NCBI RefSeq assembly: GCF_008370685.1
Contig: NZ_VTZU01000022.1
Location: 28,271-92,270 of the forward strand
Direction of reading: 5' to 3'
Source: Aquimarina sp. RZ0
GTDB taxonomy: Bacteria > Bacteroidota > Bacteroidia > Flavobacteriales > Flavobacteriaceae
DNA length: 64,000 bases
Below the pieces are notes generated by a model. It searched no databases, had not been told where the DNA came from, and saw nothing but the letters and a program-made list of their open reading frames with translations. The position numbers were made by a program, and so were the translations under genes. Shown here in pieces: positions 57,009 to 64,000 of the stretch; the stretch's first letter is position 1, and every line of letters begins with the position of its first letter.

Positions 57009-57204
57009 CAATAAGTAAAAAGAGTCGGCATAAGATGAATTACCCCTGAAGATTAACAATAAAAACAGCTATGTAGAGTTCCAAAAGTTCTAAACATTGA
57101 TTTAGCAGATTAATACTCATTTGTTGCAATTGTTATGTGAAGTAATTTCTTGTTTTTCTTTTTTTAAATACTGTTTTTCGACTTTTTTCAGGTTAAAAAA
57201 GTAA

Positions 57205-57435
57205 GTTTTTCAACAGATGGTTTTGCCGTAATGTTTGTGCTTTTTAATTTTAATTTATGAATGTTAAAAAACCTTGTCAACAAGTGGAAAACAGGTAGTT
57301 TTAAGAGTTGCTAACATTGATGTTCATATCTTTTTTTAAATCATAATCATCTATTAATCAGTGAATTAAAAGCTTTGTGCTAAAACCCTGACTTTTGCTG
57401 TTAATTCCCTTCATGTTGAAAACTTTGTTGAAAAC
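57205..57435. promoter_or_regulatory. Repeated TGTTGAAAAC motif upstream of nrdB, possible operator
   Basis: TGTTGAAAAC occurs twice in tandem with 12-bp spacing (57414-57423 and 57426-57435). An inverted TGTTGAAAAAC is at 57205-57215, and CTTGTCAACAAG at 57273-57284 is nearly palindromic. These do not match the NrdR box or the TTATCCACA DnaA box as I know them. The position 97-330 bp before nrdB suggests regulation of the reductase, but this is inference. Confidence 0.4.
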
Positions 57436-57531
57436 GTTTCCTAATTTTTAGTGAAACTTTTAGCGCATTTTTTGATCTTTGTTAGTCCATAGTGGGAAGA
57501 TAAAAACTAAAAAAAGTTAAAAGAAAAAAAG

Positions 57532-58509
57532 ATGAATGAAGTAGAACCAATCTTACAAGAAAACAAAGATAGATTTGTAATTTTCCCTATAAAACATCAT
57601 GATATTTGGGATTGGTATAAGAAATCAGAAGCTAGTTTTTGGACTGCAGAAGAAATCGATTTGCATCAGGATATTACAGATTGGTCCACAAAACTAACAA
57701 ATGATGAGCGTTACTTTATCAAACATATTTTAGCATTTTTTGCTGCTTCTGATGGCATTGTTAATGAAAACCTGGCAGAGAACTTTGTGAATGAAGTTCA
57801 ATATAGTGAAGCAAAATTCTTTTATGGTTTTCAAATTATGATGGAGAATATACATTCTGAAACATATTCTTTACTGATAGACACCTATGTAAAAGATGAG
57901 AAAGAGAAAGATATTTTGTTTAGAGCTCTTGAAAATTTTCCTGCGATTAAGAAAAAGGCAGATTGGGCACTACAATGGATTGAATCTGATTCTTTTGCAG
58001 AACGATTAATAGCTTTTGCTGCGGTAGAAGGGATTTTCTTTTCAGGAGCGTTTTGTTCTATATTTTGGCTTAAGAAAAGAGGTTTAATGCCCGGGCTTAC
58101 ATTTTCTAATGAATTAATATCGAGAGATGAAGGTGTGCATTGTGATTTTGCCGTACATCTGCATAACAAACATTTAGTTAATAAGGTTCCTAAAGATAGA
58201 ATTAGAAGTATCATTGTAGATGCACTTAATATAGAAAGAGAATTTATTACAGAATCATTACCTGTAAGTTTAATAGGAATGAACTCTAAATTGATGACTC
58301 AATATTTAGAATTTGTTACAGACAGGTTGTTAATGGAGCTGGATTGTGAAAAGGAATATGGAACCGCCAATCCATTTGATTTTATGGATATGATTTCATT
58401 ACAGGGGAAAACTAATTTCTTTGAGAAAAGAGTTTCAGAATACCAAAAAGCAGGAGTCCTTAATAAGGACACTGATGAAAATAAAATAAGTTTTGATGCA
58501 GATTTTTAA
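57532..58509 (+). CDS. nrdB: Ribonucleotide reductase small subunit, class Ia
   Basis: 325 residues that closely follow the eukaryotic R2 type. Iron ligands occur in the [17 protein letters not shown] region (Glu, His; the radical Tyr is the last residue of SLLIDTY by comparison with mouse R2 Tyr177), and in [12 protein letters not shown]. The C-terminus ends [10 protein letters not shown], a short tail that docks to NrdA. It generates the tyrosyl radical for dNTP synthesis. nrdA lies 302 bp downstream, an unusually large spacing for such a pair. Confidence 0.95.
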   Translation: MNEVEPILQENKDRFVIFPIKHHDIWDWYKKSEASFWTAEEIDLHQDITDWSTKLTNDERYFIKHILAFFAASDGIVNENLAENFVNEVQYSEAKFFYGFQIMMENIHSETYSLLIDTYVKDEKEKDILFRALENFPAIKKKADWALQWIESDSFAERLIAFAAVEGIFFSGAFCSIFWLKKRGLMPGLTFSNELISRDEGVHCDFAVHLHNKHLVNKVPKDRIRSIIVDALNIEREFITESLPVSLIGMNSKLMTQYLEFVTDRLLMELDCEKEYGTANPFDFMDMISLQGKTNFFEKRVSEYQKAGVLNKDTDENKISFDADF

Positions 58510-58660
58510 TCTTAAAATTTTGCATTAGTATTATAAAATATTCATTCTGAGCTGATCCAAAAACATTACTTCTGTTTGATAAACGATTAGCTCAGTTTGA
58601 TAAAATTTTGCGATAAGCAAAAAGGGGAGAAGTCAATAATTATATTTTACTTATAGAAAT

Positions 58661-58692
58661 ACTCTGATATATACGATTCAGAGGTTCTTTTT
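58661..58692 (+). terminator. Weak hairpin between nrdB and nrdA
   Basis: ACTCTGA, 10-nt loop, TCAGAGG, then TTCTTTTT. It may attenuate read-through so that nrdA needs its own promoter. In the same 302-bp gap GTTTGATAAA occurs twice (about 58574 and 58595). Confidence 0.4.
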
Positions 58693-58811
58693 AGCGTCTG
58701 GTCTCAAAATGAGGTCATTTATATACTATTGATGTAGATAAACAATAAGAGTAGTAAGCAAATTAACATAACATTCTTCAAGAAGAAGAAGTATTAAAAA
58801 CCAAAAAACGT

Positions 58812-61280
58812 ATGTATGTAGTAAAAAGAGACGGTCATAAGGAACCAATTATGTTTGATAAGATTACCGCAAGGGTAAGGAAATTATGTTATGGATTAAA
58901 CGCTTTAGTAGATCCAGTGAAGGTAGCAATGCGTGTAATAGAAGGTTTATATGATGGTGTCACTACAAGTGAACTAGATAATCTGGCTGCAGAAATCGCT
59001 GCAACTATGACAATTGCACATCCTGATTATGCTAAGTTGGCAGCTCGAATTTCTGTTTCTAATTTGCATAAAAATACAAAAAAGACATTTTCTGAAGTAG
59101 TTACGGATTTATATCAATACGTAAACCCCAGAACAGAGAAAGAGGCACCTTTGATAGCCGATGATGTGTATGAAGTAATTATGGCTAATAAAGAAAAGCT
59201 GGATTCTACTATTATTTACAATCGTGATTTTGGATATGATTATTTTGGTTTTAAAACATTAGAGCGTTCTTATTTGTTAAAAATTAATGGCAAGATAGCA
59301 GAACGCCCACAGCATATGTTGATGAGAGTTTCTATTGGGATTCATCTTAATGATCTTGATGCAGCCATAGAGACATATGAGCTAATGTCAAAAAAATATT
59401 TTACACACGCTACCCCTACTTTATTTAACTCGGGGACACCAAAGCCGCAAATGTCATCTTGTTTTCTTCTTGCAATGCAAGAAGATAGTATTGATGGGAT
59501 CTATGATACACTAAAGCAAACTGCTAAAATTTCGCAATCTGCAGGCGGTATAGGATTATCAATTCATAACGTACGGGCAACTGGTTCATATATTGCAGGG
59601 ACTAATGGCACATCTAATGGTATAGTTCCTATGCTACAGGTGTTTAATGACACAGCACGTTACGTAGATCAGGGAGGAGGCAAACGTAAAGGATCTTTTG
59701 CAATATATGTAGAACCATGGCATGCTGATATTTTTGACTTTTTAGATCTTAAAAAGAATCACGGTAAAGAAGAAATGCGTGCACGAGACTTGTTCTATGC
59801 GATGTGGATTCCGGATTTATTTATGAAACGAGTACAAGATGATGCAGAATGGACATTGATGTGTCCTAACGAATGTCCGGGCTTGTTTGATATTCATAGT
59901 GATGAATTCGAAAAAGAATATCTTCGTTTTGAGGCGGCAGGAAAAGGACGCAGAACTATAAAAGCAAGAGAGTTATGGGAAAAAATTCTGGAATCTCAGA
60001 TTGAGACTGGTACACCATATATGTTGTATAAAGATGCAGCAAATCGTAAATCAAACCAACAAAATCTCGGTACGATTCGTTCTTCTAACTTATGTACAGA
60101 GATTATGGAGTATACAAGCCCTGATGAAATAGCTGTATGTAACCTGGCATCTATCGCTTTACCAATGTTTGTAAAAAATGGAGAATTTGACCATAAAGAA
60201 CTATTTAGAATCACAAAGCGCGTAACTAAAAACCTTAATAGAGTTATAGATCGTAATTATTATCCCGTAAAAGAAGCAGAGAATTCTAATATACGCCATC
60301 GCCCAGTTGGATTAGGAGTACAAGGATTGGCAGATGCATTTATTATGTTACGTATGCCTTTTACAAGTGATGAAGCTAAGAAATTAAACCAAGAGATTTT
60401 TGAGACATTGTACTTTGCCGCTGTTACAGCATCTATGGAAGAAGCAAAAGATGATGGTGCATATCAAACATATGAAGGGTCTCCAATTTCCAGAGGAGAA
60501 TTCCAATATAACTTATGGGGTATTAAAGATGAAGAATTAAGTGGACGTTGGAACTGGGATGGACTTCGTAAAAAAGTTTTAAAACACGGAGTTCGTAATT
60601 CTTTATTAGTAGCGCCAATGCCGACAGCTTCTACTTCTCAGATATTAGGTAACAATGAAGCTTTTGAACCATACACAAGTAATATATATACCAGAAGAGT
60701 ATTGTCTGGAGAATTTATTGTAGTGAATAAGCATTTATTAGAAGATCTTGTAAAACTGAATTTATGGAGTGATGATCTTAAAGATGCAATTATGCGTGCC
60801 AATGGATCCGTACAGGATATAGATATTATCCCTCAGGAGCTCAAAGATCTTTATAAAACCGTTTGGGAGTTGAGCATGAAAGATATAATTGATATGTCTC
60901 GTCATAGAGGATATTTTATTGATCAGTCGCAGTCATTAAATTTATTTATGGAAGGTGCTACGATGGCCAAATTAACTTCTATGCACTTCTATGCCTGGAA
61001 GAGCGGATTAAAAACAGGAATGTATTACTTAAGAACAAAATCAGCTGTAGATGCTATTAAGTTTACATTAAAGAATGAAAAGAAAGAAGCGCCACAACCA
61101 GAAAAAGTGGCAGTGGCGGCAGCGCAGATGATGGAAGCACAGGCAGCAATCAAACCGCAACCCGAAGCTGTAAAACAAGTTGCGGTAGAAGATTCTGCAC
61201 TAACTCCAGAAGAACTTCGTGCGATTATTGCACAATCAAAAGAAGCTGAAGGAGATGATTGTTTAATGTGTGGGTCTTAA
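58812..61280 (+). CDS. nrdA: Ribonucleotide reductase large subunit, class Ia
   Basis: 822 residues. An ATP-cone allosteric domain covers about 1-90 ([20 protein letters not shown]). The active-site Asn426, Cys428 and Glu430 are in SSNLCTEIM; the redox pair is Cys217 (SSCFLLAM) and Cys443 (AVCNLASI). The radical-transfer tyrosines are in [20 protein letters not shown], and the C-terminal shuttle cysteines are Cys817 and Cys820 in DCLMCGS. It reduces ribonucleoside diphosphates with NrdB. A terminator follows at 61300-61340. Confidence 0.97.
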   Translation: MYVVKRDGHKEPIMFDKITARVRKLCYGLNALVDPVKVAMRVIEGLYDGVTTSELDNLAAEIAATMTIAHPDYAKLAARISVSNLHKNTKKTFSEVVTDLYQYVNPRTEKEAPLIADDVYEVIMANKEKLDSTIIYNRDFGYDYFGFKTLERSYLLKINGKIAERPQHMLMRVSIGIHLNDLDAAIETYELMSKKYFTHATPTLFNSGTPKPQMSSCFLLAMQEDSIDGIYDTLKQTAKISQSAGGIGLSIHNVRATGSYIAGTNGTSNGIVPMLQVFNDTARYVDQGGGKRKGSFAIYVEPWHADIFDFLDLKKNHGKEEMRARDLFYAMWIPDLFMKRVQDDAEWTLMCPNECPGLFDIHSDEFEKEYLRFEAAGKGRRTIKARELWEKILESQIETGTPYMLYKDAANRKSNQQNLGTIRSSNLCTEIMEYTSPDEIAVCNLASIALPMFVKNGEFDHKELFRITKRVTKNLNRVIDRNYYPVKEAENSNIRHRPVGLGVQGLADAFIMLRMPFTSDEAKKLNQEIFETLYFAAVTASMEEAKDDGAYQTYEGSPISRGEFQYNLWGIKDEELSGRWNWDGLRKKVLKHGVRNSLLVAPMPTASTSQILGNNEAFEPYTSNIYTRRVLSGEFIVVNKHLLEDLVKLNLWSDDLKDAIMRANGSVQDIDIIPQELKDLYKTVWELSMKDIIDMSRHRGYFIDQSQSLNLFMEGATMAKLTSMHFYAWKSGLKTGMYYLRTKSAVDAIKFTLKNEKKEAPQPEKVAVAAAQMMEAQAAIKPQPEAVKQVAVEDSALTPEELRAIIAQSKEAEGDDCLMCGS

Positions 61281-61299
61281 ATAGACCATTTATATAGGG

Positions 61300-61340
61300 T
61301 AAAAGGGAAGTTTTCTAAAAAAGAGACTTCCCTTTTTTAT
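61300..61340 (+). terminator. Terminator of nrdA
   Basis: AAAAGGGAAGT, loop, ACTTCCCTTTT, then TTATTT. The stem is about 11 bp and 20 bp after the nrdA stop. Confidence 0.82.
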
Positions 61341-61416
61341 TTCGTTAGTATGGATATTTCTATTATAGGGATCTATAAGATATATACAATACTTTGTGGT
61401 TAGGGAGGATAATTCA

Positions 61417-61447
61417 TTTCGTACATGATTTGATAGTGTTATCTTTG
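61417..61447 (+). promoter_or_regulatory. Probable promoter of dgt
   Basis: TTTC (61417-61420), 19-bp spacer, TATCTTTG (61440-61447). The -33 has one mismatch; the ATG is at 61488. Confidence 0.5.
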
Positions 61448-61487
61448 GGTCATTATTAAGATAGTAGATTGATAGATTTCTAATTTT

Positions 61488-62834
61488 ATGATGAACTGGG
61501 AACAACTCTTGTCGCTAAGAAGACAAGGAGATACAAATAAAAGATTAAGAAAAGAACAAGATGAAACCCGATTGGGCTTTGAAGTAGATTATGATAGAAT
61601 TATTTTCTCATCAGCCTTTAGAAGTTTACAAGATAAAACACAGGTAATACCCTTGTCCAAAACTAGTTTTGTGCATACAAGGCTTACACATAGTTTAGAG
61701 GTATCAGTAGTAGGACGCTCACTAGGAAGAGTCGTAGGAAAAAGAGTGCTGGAAAAACATCCACACCTTTCTACAATTCATGGATATCGGTTTAATGATT
61801 TTGGTGCAATTGTTGCCGCTGCATCTTTATCACACGACATCGGTAACCCACCATTTGGACACTCAGGAGAAAAAGCAATAGGAGAATATTTTGCTACAGG
61901 CAAGGGCAAGAAATACAAAGACTCCCTGACCCCAAAACAGTATCAGGACCTTATAGATTTTGAGGGGAACGCCAATGGATTTAAAATTCTTACAGAATCC
62001 AGAAAAGGTATAGAAGGAGGGTTACGATTATCATATGCAACATTAGGTGCTTTTATGAAGTATCCTAAAGGGTCATTGCCTAAAAAGCCTACAAATCACA
62101 TTGCGCATAAGAAATTTGGTTATTTCCAGAATGAAAGCGCTTTTTTTACAGAAGTAGCCCAAGAGGTGGGACTAATAGCAAGACAAATAGAAAATGAAAT
62201 TACATATAGCAGACACCCACTAGCCTTTTTAGTAGAAGCAGCAGATGATATTTGCTATACCATCATAGATTTTGAAGATGGAATTAACTTAGGATTAATA
62301 GAAGAAGAATATGCGCTGGAGTATTTGATCAATTTAGTTAAAACTACCATTAATACATCCAAGTATAATAGCTTGATCACGACTGCAGACCGCCTCAGCT
62401 ATCTAAGAGCATTGGCGATTAACACCTTAATTCAGGAAGCTGCAAGTATGTTTATAAAATATGAATCCGAAATATTAGCAGGAACATTTGATACTGCTTT
62501 GATTGATAAAAGCAGATATCAGGCACAAATAAATGATATCATAAAGATTAGTATTGCCAAAATATATCAGAGTCAGGAAGTGGTAGAAAAAGAAATTGCA
62601 GGTTATGAGATTTTAGCGACTTTGTTAGATAGATATTGTACAGCAATGGATCGTTTTAATTTGAGACAAGCTTCTAATTATGATACACTTATTCTAAAAG
62701 CAGAAGGTAATAATTTTGACTACAAAAATGATGATCTATATTCCAGGCTAATTAGTATTAGTAATTATGTAGCGAGTCTCACAGATGGAAATGCATTATT
62801 AAAGTTCCAGAAAATACGCGGTTTGCAAGTTTAG
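61488..62834 (+). CDS. dgt: Deoxyguanosinetriphosphate triphosphohydrolase
   Basis: Its 448 residues carry the HD-domain motifs: RLTHSLEVSVVGRSLG, then LSHDIGNPPFGHSGE with the metal-binding His-Asp, and EAADDICYTIIDFEDG. The N-terminus TRLGFEVDYDRIIFSSAFRS and LQDKTQVIPL is typical of Dgt. Dgt cleaves dGTP to deoxyguanosine and triphosphate. Its position after nrdAB links synthesis and degradation of dNTPs, though it has its own promoter. Confidence 0.94.
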   Translation: MMNWEQLLSLRRQGDTNKRLRKEQDETRLGFEVDYDRIIFSSAFRSLQDKTQVIPLSKTSFVHTRLTHSLEVSVVGRSLGRVVGKRVLEKHPHLSTIHGYRFNDFGAIVAAASLSHDIGNPPFGHSGEKAIGEYFATGKGKKYKDSLTPKQYQDLIDFEGNANGFKILTESRKGIEGGLRLSYATLGAFMKYPKGSLPKKPTNHIAHKKFGYFQNESAFFTEVAQEVGLIARQIENEITYSRHPLAFLVEAADDICYTIIDFEDGINLGLIEEEYALEYLINLVKTTINTSKYNSLITTADRLSYLRALAINTLIQEAASMFIKYESEILAGTFDTALIDKSRYQAQINDIIKISIAKIYQSQEVVEKEIAGYEILATLLDRYCTAMDRFNLRQASNYDTLILKAEGNNFDYKNDDLYSRLISISNYVASLTDGNALLKFQKIRGLQV

Positions 62835-62942
62835 AAAAAAGTTCTGTACTATCTTAGTAAATAATGAATATCAAAACATGCGCTAATAGTGTGAAAATAG
62901 TCCATTTCTAGAATGTAATATAGCCTTGATATTCATATCCAG

Positions 62943-63089
62943 TTCTCAGATGATATTACTGTCAACTGAATTGAATTATTTTTGATTCAGATAAGAAAGA
63001 AAAATTAAGGATAGCAGCACTATCGATATATTATAATTTCAAATATGGAACAAAAAGAAATAATTTTAGCAGGCAACATCATCTGAGAA
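62943..63089. mobile_element. Palindromic element D (147 bp)
   Basis: TTCTCAGATGATATTAC at 62943-62959 is matched by the inverted GCAACATCATCTGAGAA at 63073-63089. The centre (about 63017) is GATAG-CAGCA-CTATC, flanked by AAGAAAGAAAAATTAAG, which also occurs in element E at 44341-44484. Size and architecture match family A, with different ends. It fills most of the 330-bp gap between dgt and the lipoprotein gene. Confidence 0.65.
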
Positions 63090-63101
63090 TTGACATTATT
63101 A

Positions 63102-63155
63102 GAAAAAAAAATTCAATGTAGAGGCTAAGCCATGGAGCATCTAAATCTCGATTAG
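63102..63155. repeat. Family B dispersed repeat, partial copy 3
   Basis: AAAAAAAATTCAAT, then GAGGCTAAGCCATGGAGCAT and CTAAATCTCGATTAGCGGG match the second half of the repeats at 619-715 and 55532-55625. It lies just before the stop of the lipoprotein gene (minus strand, ends 63165). Confidence 0.45.
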
Positions 63156-63164
63156 CGGGTATAG

Positions 63165-63620
63165 TTAGATTTTTTTCAGTGTTGATATCGATGCTTCCTT
63201 TATAGTTTCTCCATTTTCCTGATACGTAATTATGTTAGTAATTTTCATAGTTTCATTAGTTAAACTTGATATCTCATATTCGGTATTATCGATTGAAGGA
63301 ATTAATAAAAATTTCTTCCCAGATAATTTCCATTCATAACTTAATACCACAGGGTTACAAGTTTCATTATCATCATCGTGCCCGGTGATATTTGCAGTTT
63401 TTTCTCCATTTTCAGTACTCATGAGTTCAATGGTATCCATTTTATCACATTCACTGAGTTCTTGAGATACACCATTTTCCTGAAAATTTGTGAATTGCCA
63501 TTTACCCACAAGATTAGTCTCTGTAATTTCGATTTCTGATATGGTAGTATCATCATCATTAGAACAAGACCATAACGTAATAATTGATACTAAAATTAAA
63601 AGTGAATTTAGCTTTTGCAT
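63165..63620 (-). CDS. Lipocalin-like domain lipoprotein
   Basis: 151 residues from the ATG at 63620, chosen because it gives a lipoprotein signal peptide (MQKLNSLLILVSIITLWSCS, lipobox LWSC). An upstream in-frame start would add 45 residues before it. The mature part begins with DDD and continues with ETNLVGKWQFTNFQENG and YEWKLSGKKFLLIPS, which resembles the lipocalin-like (DUF4923-like) lipoproteins abundant in Bacteroidota. Ligand unknown. It is the last gene in the window. Confidence 0.75.
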   Translation of the reverse strand: MQKLNSLLILVSIITLWSCSNDDDTTISEIEITETNLVGKWQFTNFQENGVSQELSECDKMDTIELMSTENGEKTANITGHDDDNETCNPVVLSYEWKLSGKKFLLIPSIDNTEYEISSLTNETMKITNIITYQENGETIKEASISTLKKI

Positions 63621-63647
63621 ATATTGTTTATTTAAAAAGTTGAGCTG

Positions 63648-63655
63648 CAAAATTA
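63648..63655 (-). promoter_or_regulatory. -7 element of the lipocalin-like lipoprotein gene
   Basis: Minus strand TAATTTTG fits TAnnTTTG, 27 bp from the ATG. The -33 region has only TTTC at a slightly short distance. Confidence 0.45.
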
Positions 63656-63759
63656 AGTAACCATTCTTAGAGAAATATCCCTGAAAACAGTGATTATGAA
63701 TCTTCATAAAACAATAAGAAATCAGTATAGAAACCAACGCATTGTCAGGAGTCATTTAA

Positions 63760-63787
63760 TGAACTCATCCTGAGTAATGCTTTAGCA
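63760..63787. repeat. Half copy of the family C end motif
   Basis: TGAACTCATCCTGAGTAATG followed by CTTTAGCA matches, with about four differences, the inverted right end of the palindrome at 56936-57008 (TTGAACTCATCTTGAGTACT then GCTTTTACC). Confidence 0.4.
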
Positions 63788-63832
63788 TGCAAAATGTAAA
63801 TTTTGCATGCTAATTTTGTTGTTTTTTTTAAC
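63782..63832 (+). terminator. Perfect hairpin with T-run, terminator-like
   Basis: TTAGCATGCAAAAT, loop GTAA, ATTTTGCATGCTAA: a 14-bp perfect stem (63782-63813), then TTTTGTTG and a run of eight T. No plus-strand gene precedes it in the window, so its role is unclear. Confidence 0.45.
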
Positions 63833-63885
63833 CACAGCTATGGCTATGCCGAAAAAAAACTACTTCATTATAGTCAGGGCAAACT
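63800..63885. repeat. Possible palindromic element F
   Basis: The centre AGCTATGGCT at 63836-63845 is flanked by GTTGTTTTTTTT on the left and the inverse AAAAAAAACTAC on the right, and by TTTTGC / GCAAAC at the ends. This resembles a degenerate member of the ATAGC-centred palindromes. The rest, to 64000, shows nothing I can assign. Confidence 0.4.
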
Positions 63886-64000
63886 CAAGCTTTGTTAATT
63901 TTGTTAAATTATGATCTATTTAATTTAGTATCATGTCCTTACATTTAGGACTTTTATCAAATAGTCTTGATCCCAAGCTGCTTTGAGTCTTTTTCCTTTG

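Noticed and set aside
1..64000. tRNA, rRNA, CRISPR array, integron or defence island
   Set aside because: I looked for cloverleaf-like stems, regularly spaced direct repeats and nuclease or methylase genes by eye and saw none.

Overview
The window looks like chromosomal DNA of a marine, gliding-type Flavobacteriaceae (Bacteroidota), possibly Aquimarina-like. The base composition is AT-rich. Recognisable promoters follow the Bacteroidota pattern TTTG-N(17-23)-TAnnTTTG, and starts lack strong Shine-Dalgarno sites. Several gene families are typical of the phylum: type IX secretion (SprA, a PorG-like barrel, PorP/SprF), the porG-uppS-bamA-ompH order, two oxidase subunit III genes next to cyoE, and a eukaryote-like class I ribonucleotide reductase. 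The genus is inference. No rRNA, tRNA, CRISPR array, prophage or transposase gene was found.

Layout. 1-1.7 kb: the 3' end of a GH3-family gene, a small secreted orphan and repeats. 1.7-10.1 kb (minus): clpX, clpP, tig, a small membrane protein, a GDSL lipoprotein with a FadL-type porin, an alpha/beta hydrolase and pdxJ. 10.2-18.3 kb (plus): CBS protein, nadK, porG-like, uppS, bamA, two ompH/skp genes and murI, an envelope-biogenesis block. 18.5-20.3 kb: a curlin-repeat pseudogene with a palindromic element inserted in its signal peptide. 20.4-26 kb: a LytTR regulator and TPR histidine kinase pair, a vWA lipoprotein and PorP/SprF. 26.2-31.2 kb: Nfu-type Fe-S protein, dodecin, a YyaL-type thioredoxin-fold lipoprotein, a secreted orphan and tsaB. 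31.2-38.5 kb (minus): a six-gene MacAB/TolC-like export operon. 38.7-44 kb (minus): cytochrome oxidase subunits and assembly factors with cyoE. 44-47.2 kb: a repeat-rich gap, two tonB paralogues, vanZ and gcvH. 47.4-55.3 kb: the giant sprA with ruvA. 55.3-57.5 kb: a repeat-filled gene desert. 57.5-64 kb: nrdB, nrdA, dgt and a lipocalin-like lipoprotein.

The genes are mostly housekeeping and envelope functions that fit together: outer-membrane assembly (BamA, Skp-like chaperones, UppS, MurI), T9SS components, TonB energy transduction, aerobic respiration with copper-delivery factors, and dNTP synthesis and turnover (nrdAB, dgt).

The most unusual signal is in the non-coding DNA. A 162-bp, nearly symmetric palindromic element (family A) occurs five times. 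Three copies are identical, one has a single substitution, and one carries a 52-bp deletion between 9-bp direct repeats. One copy interrupts the curlin gene. At least two other palindromes (44341-44484 and 62943-63089), and perhaps a third near 63840, have a similar ATAGC-centred core but different termini. This suggests a set of small non-autonomous palindromic elements sharing one design. A second repeat family (B, about 95 bp) and a third (C, built on AACTCATCTTGAGTA) also occur.
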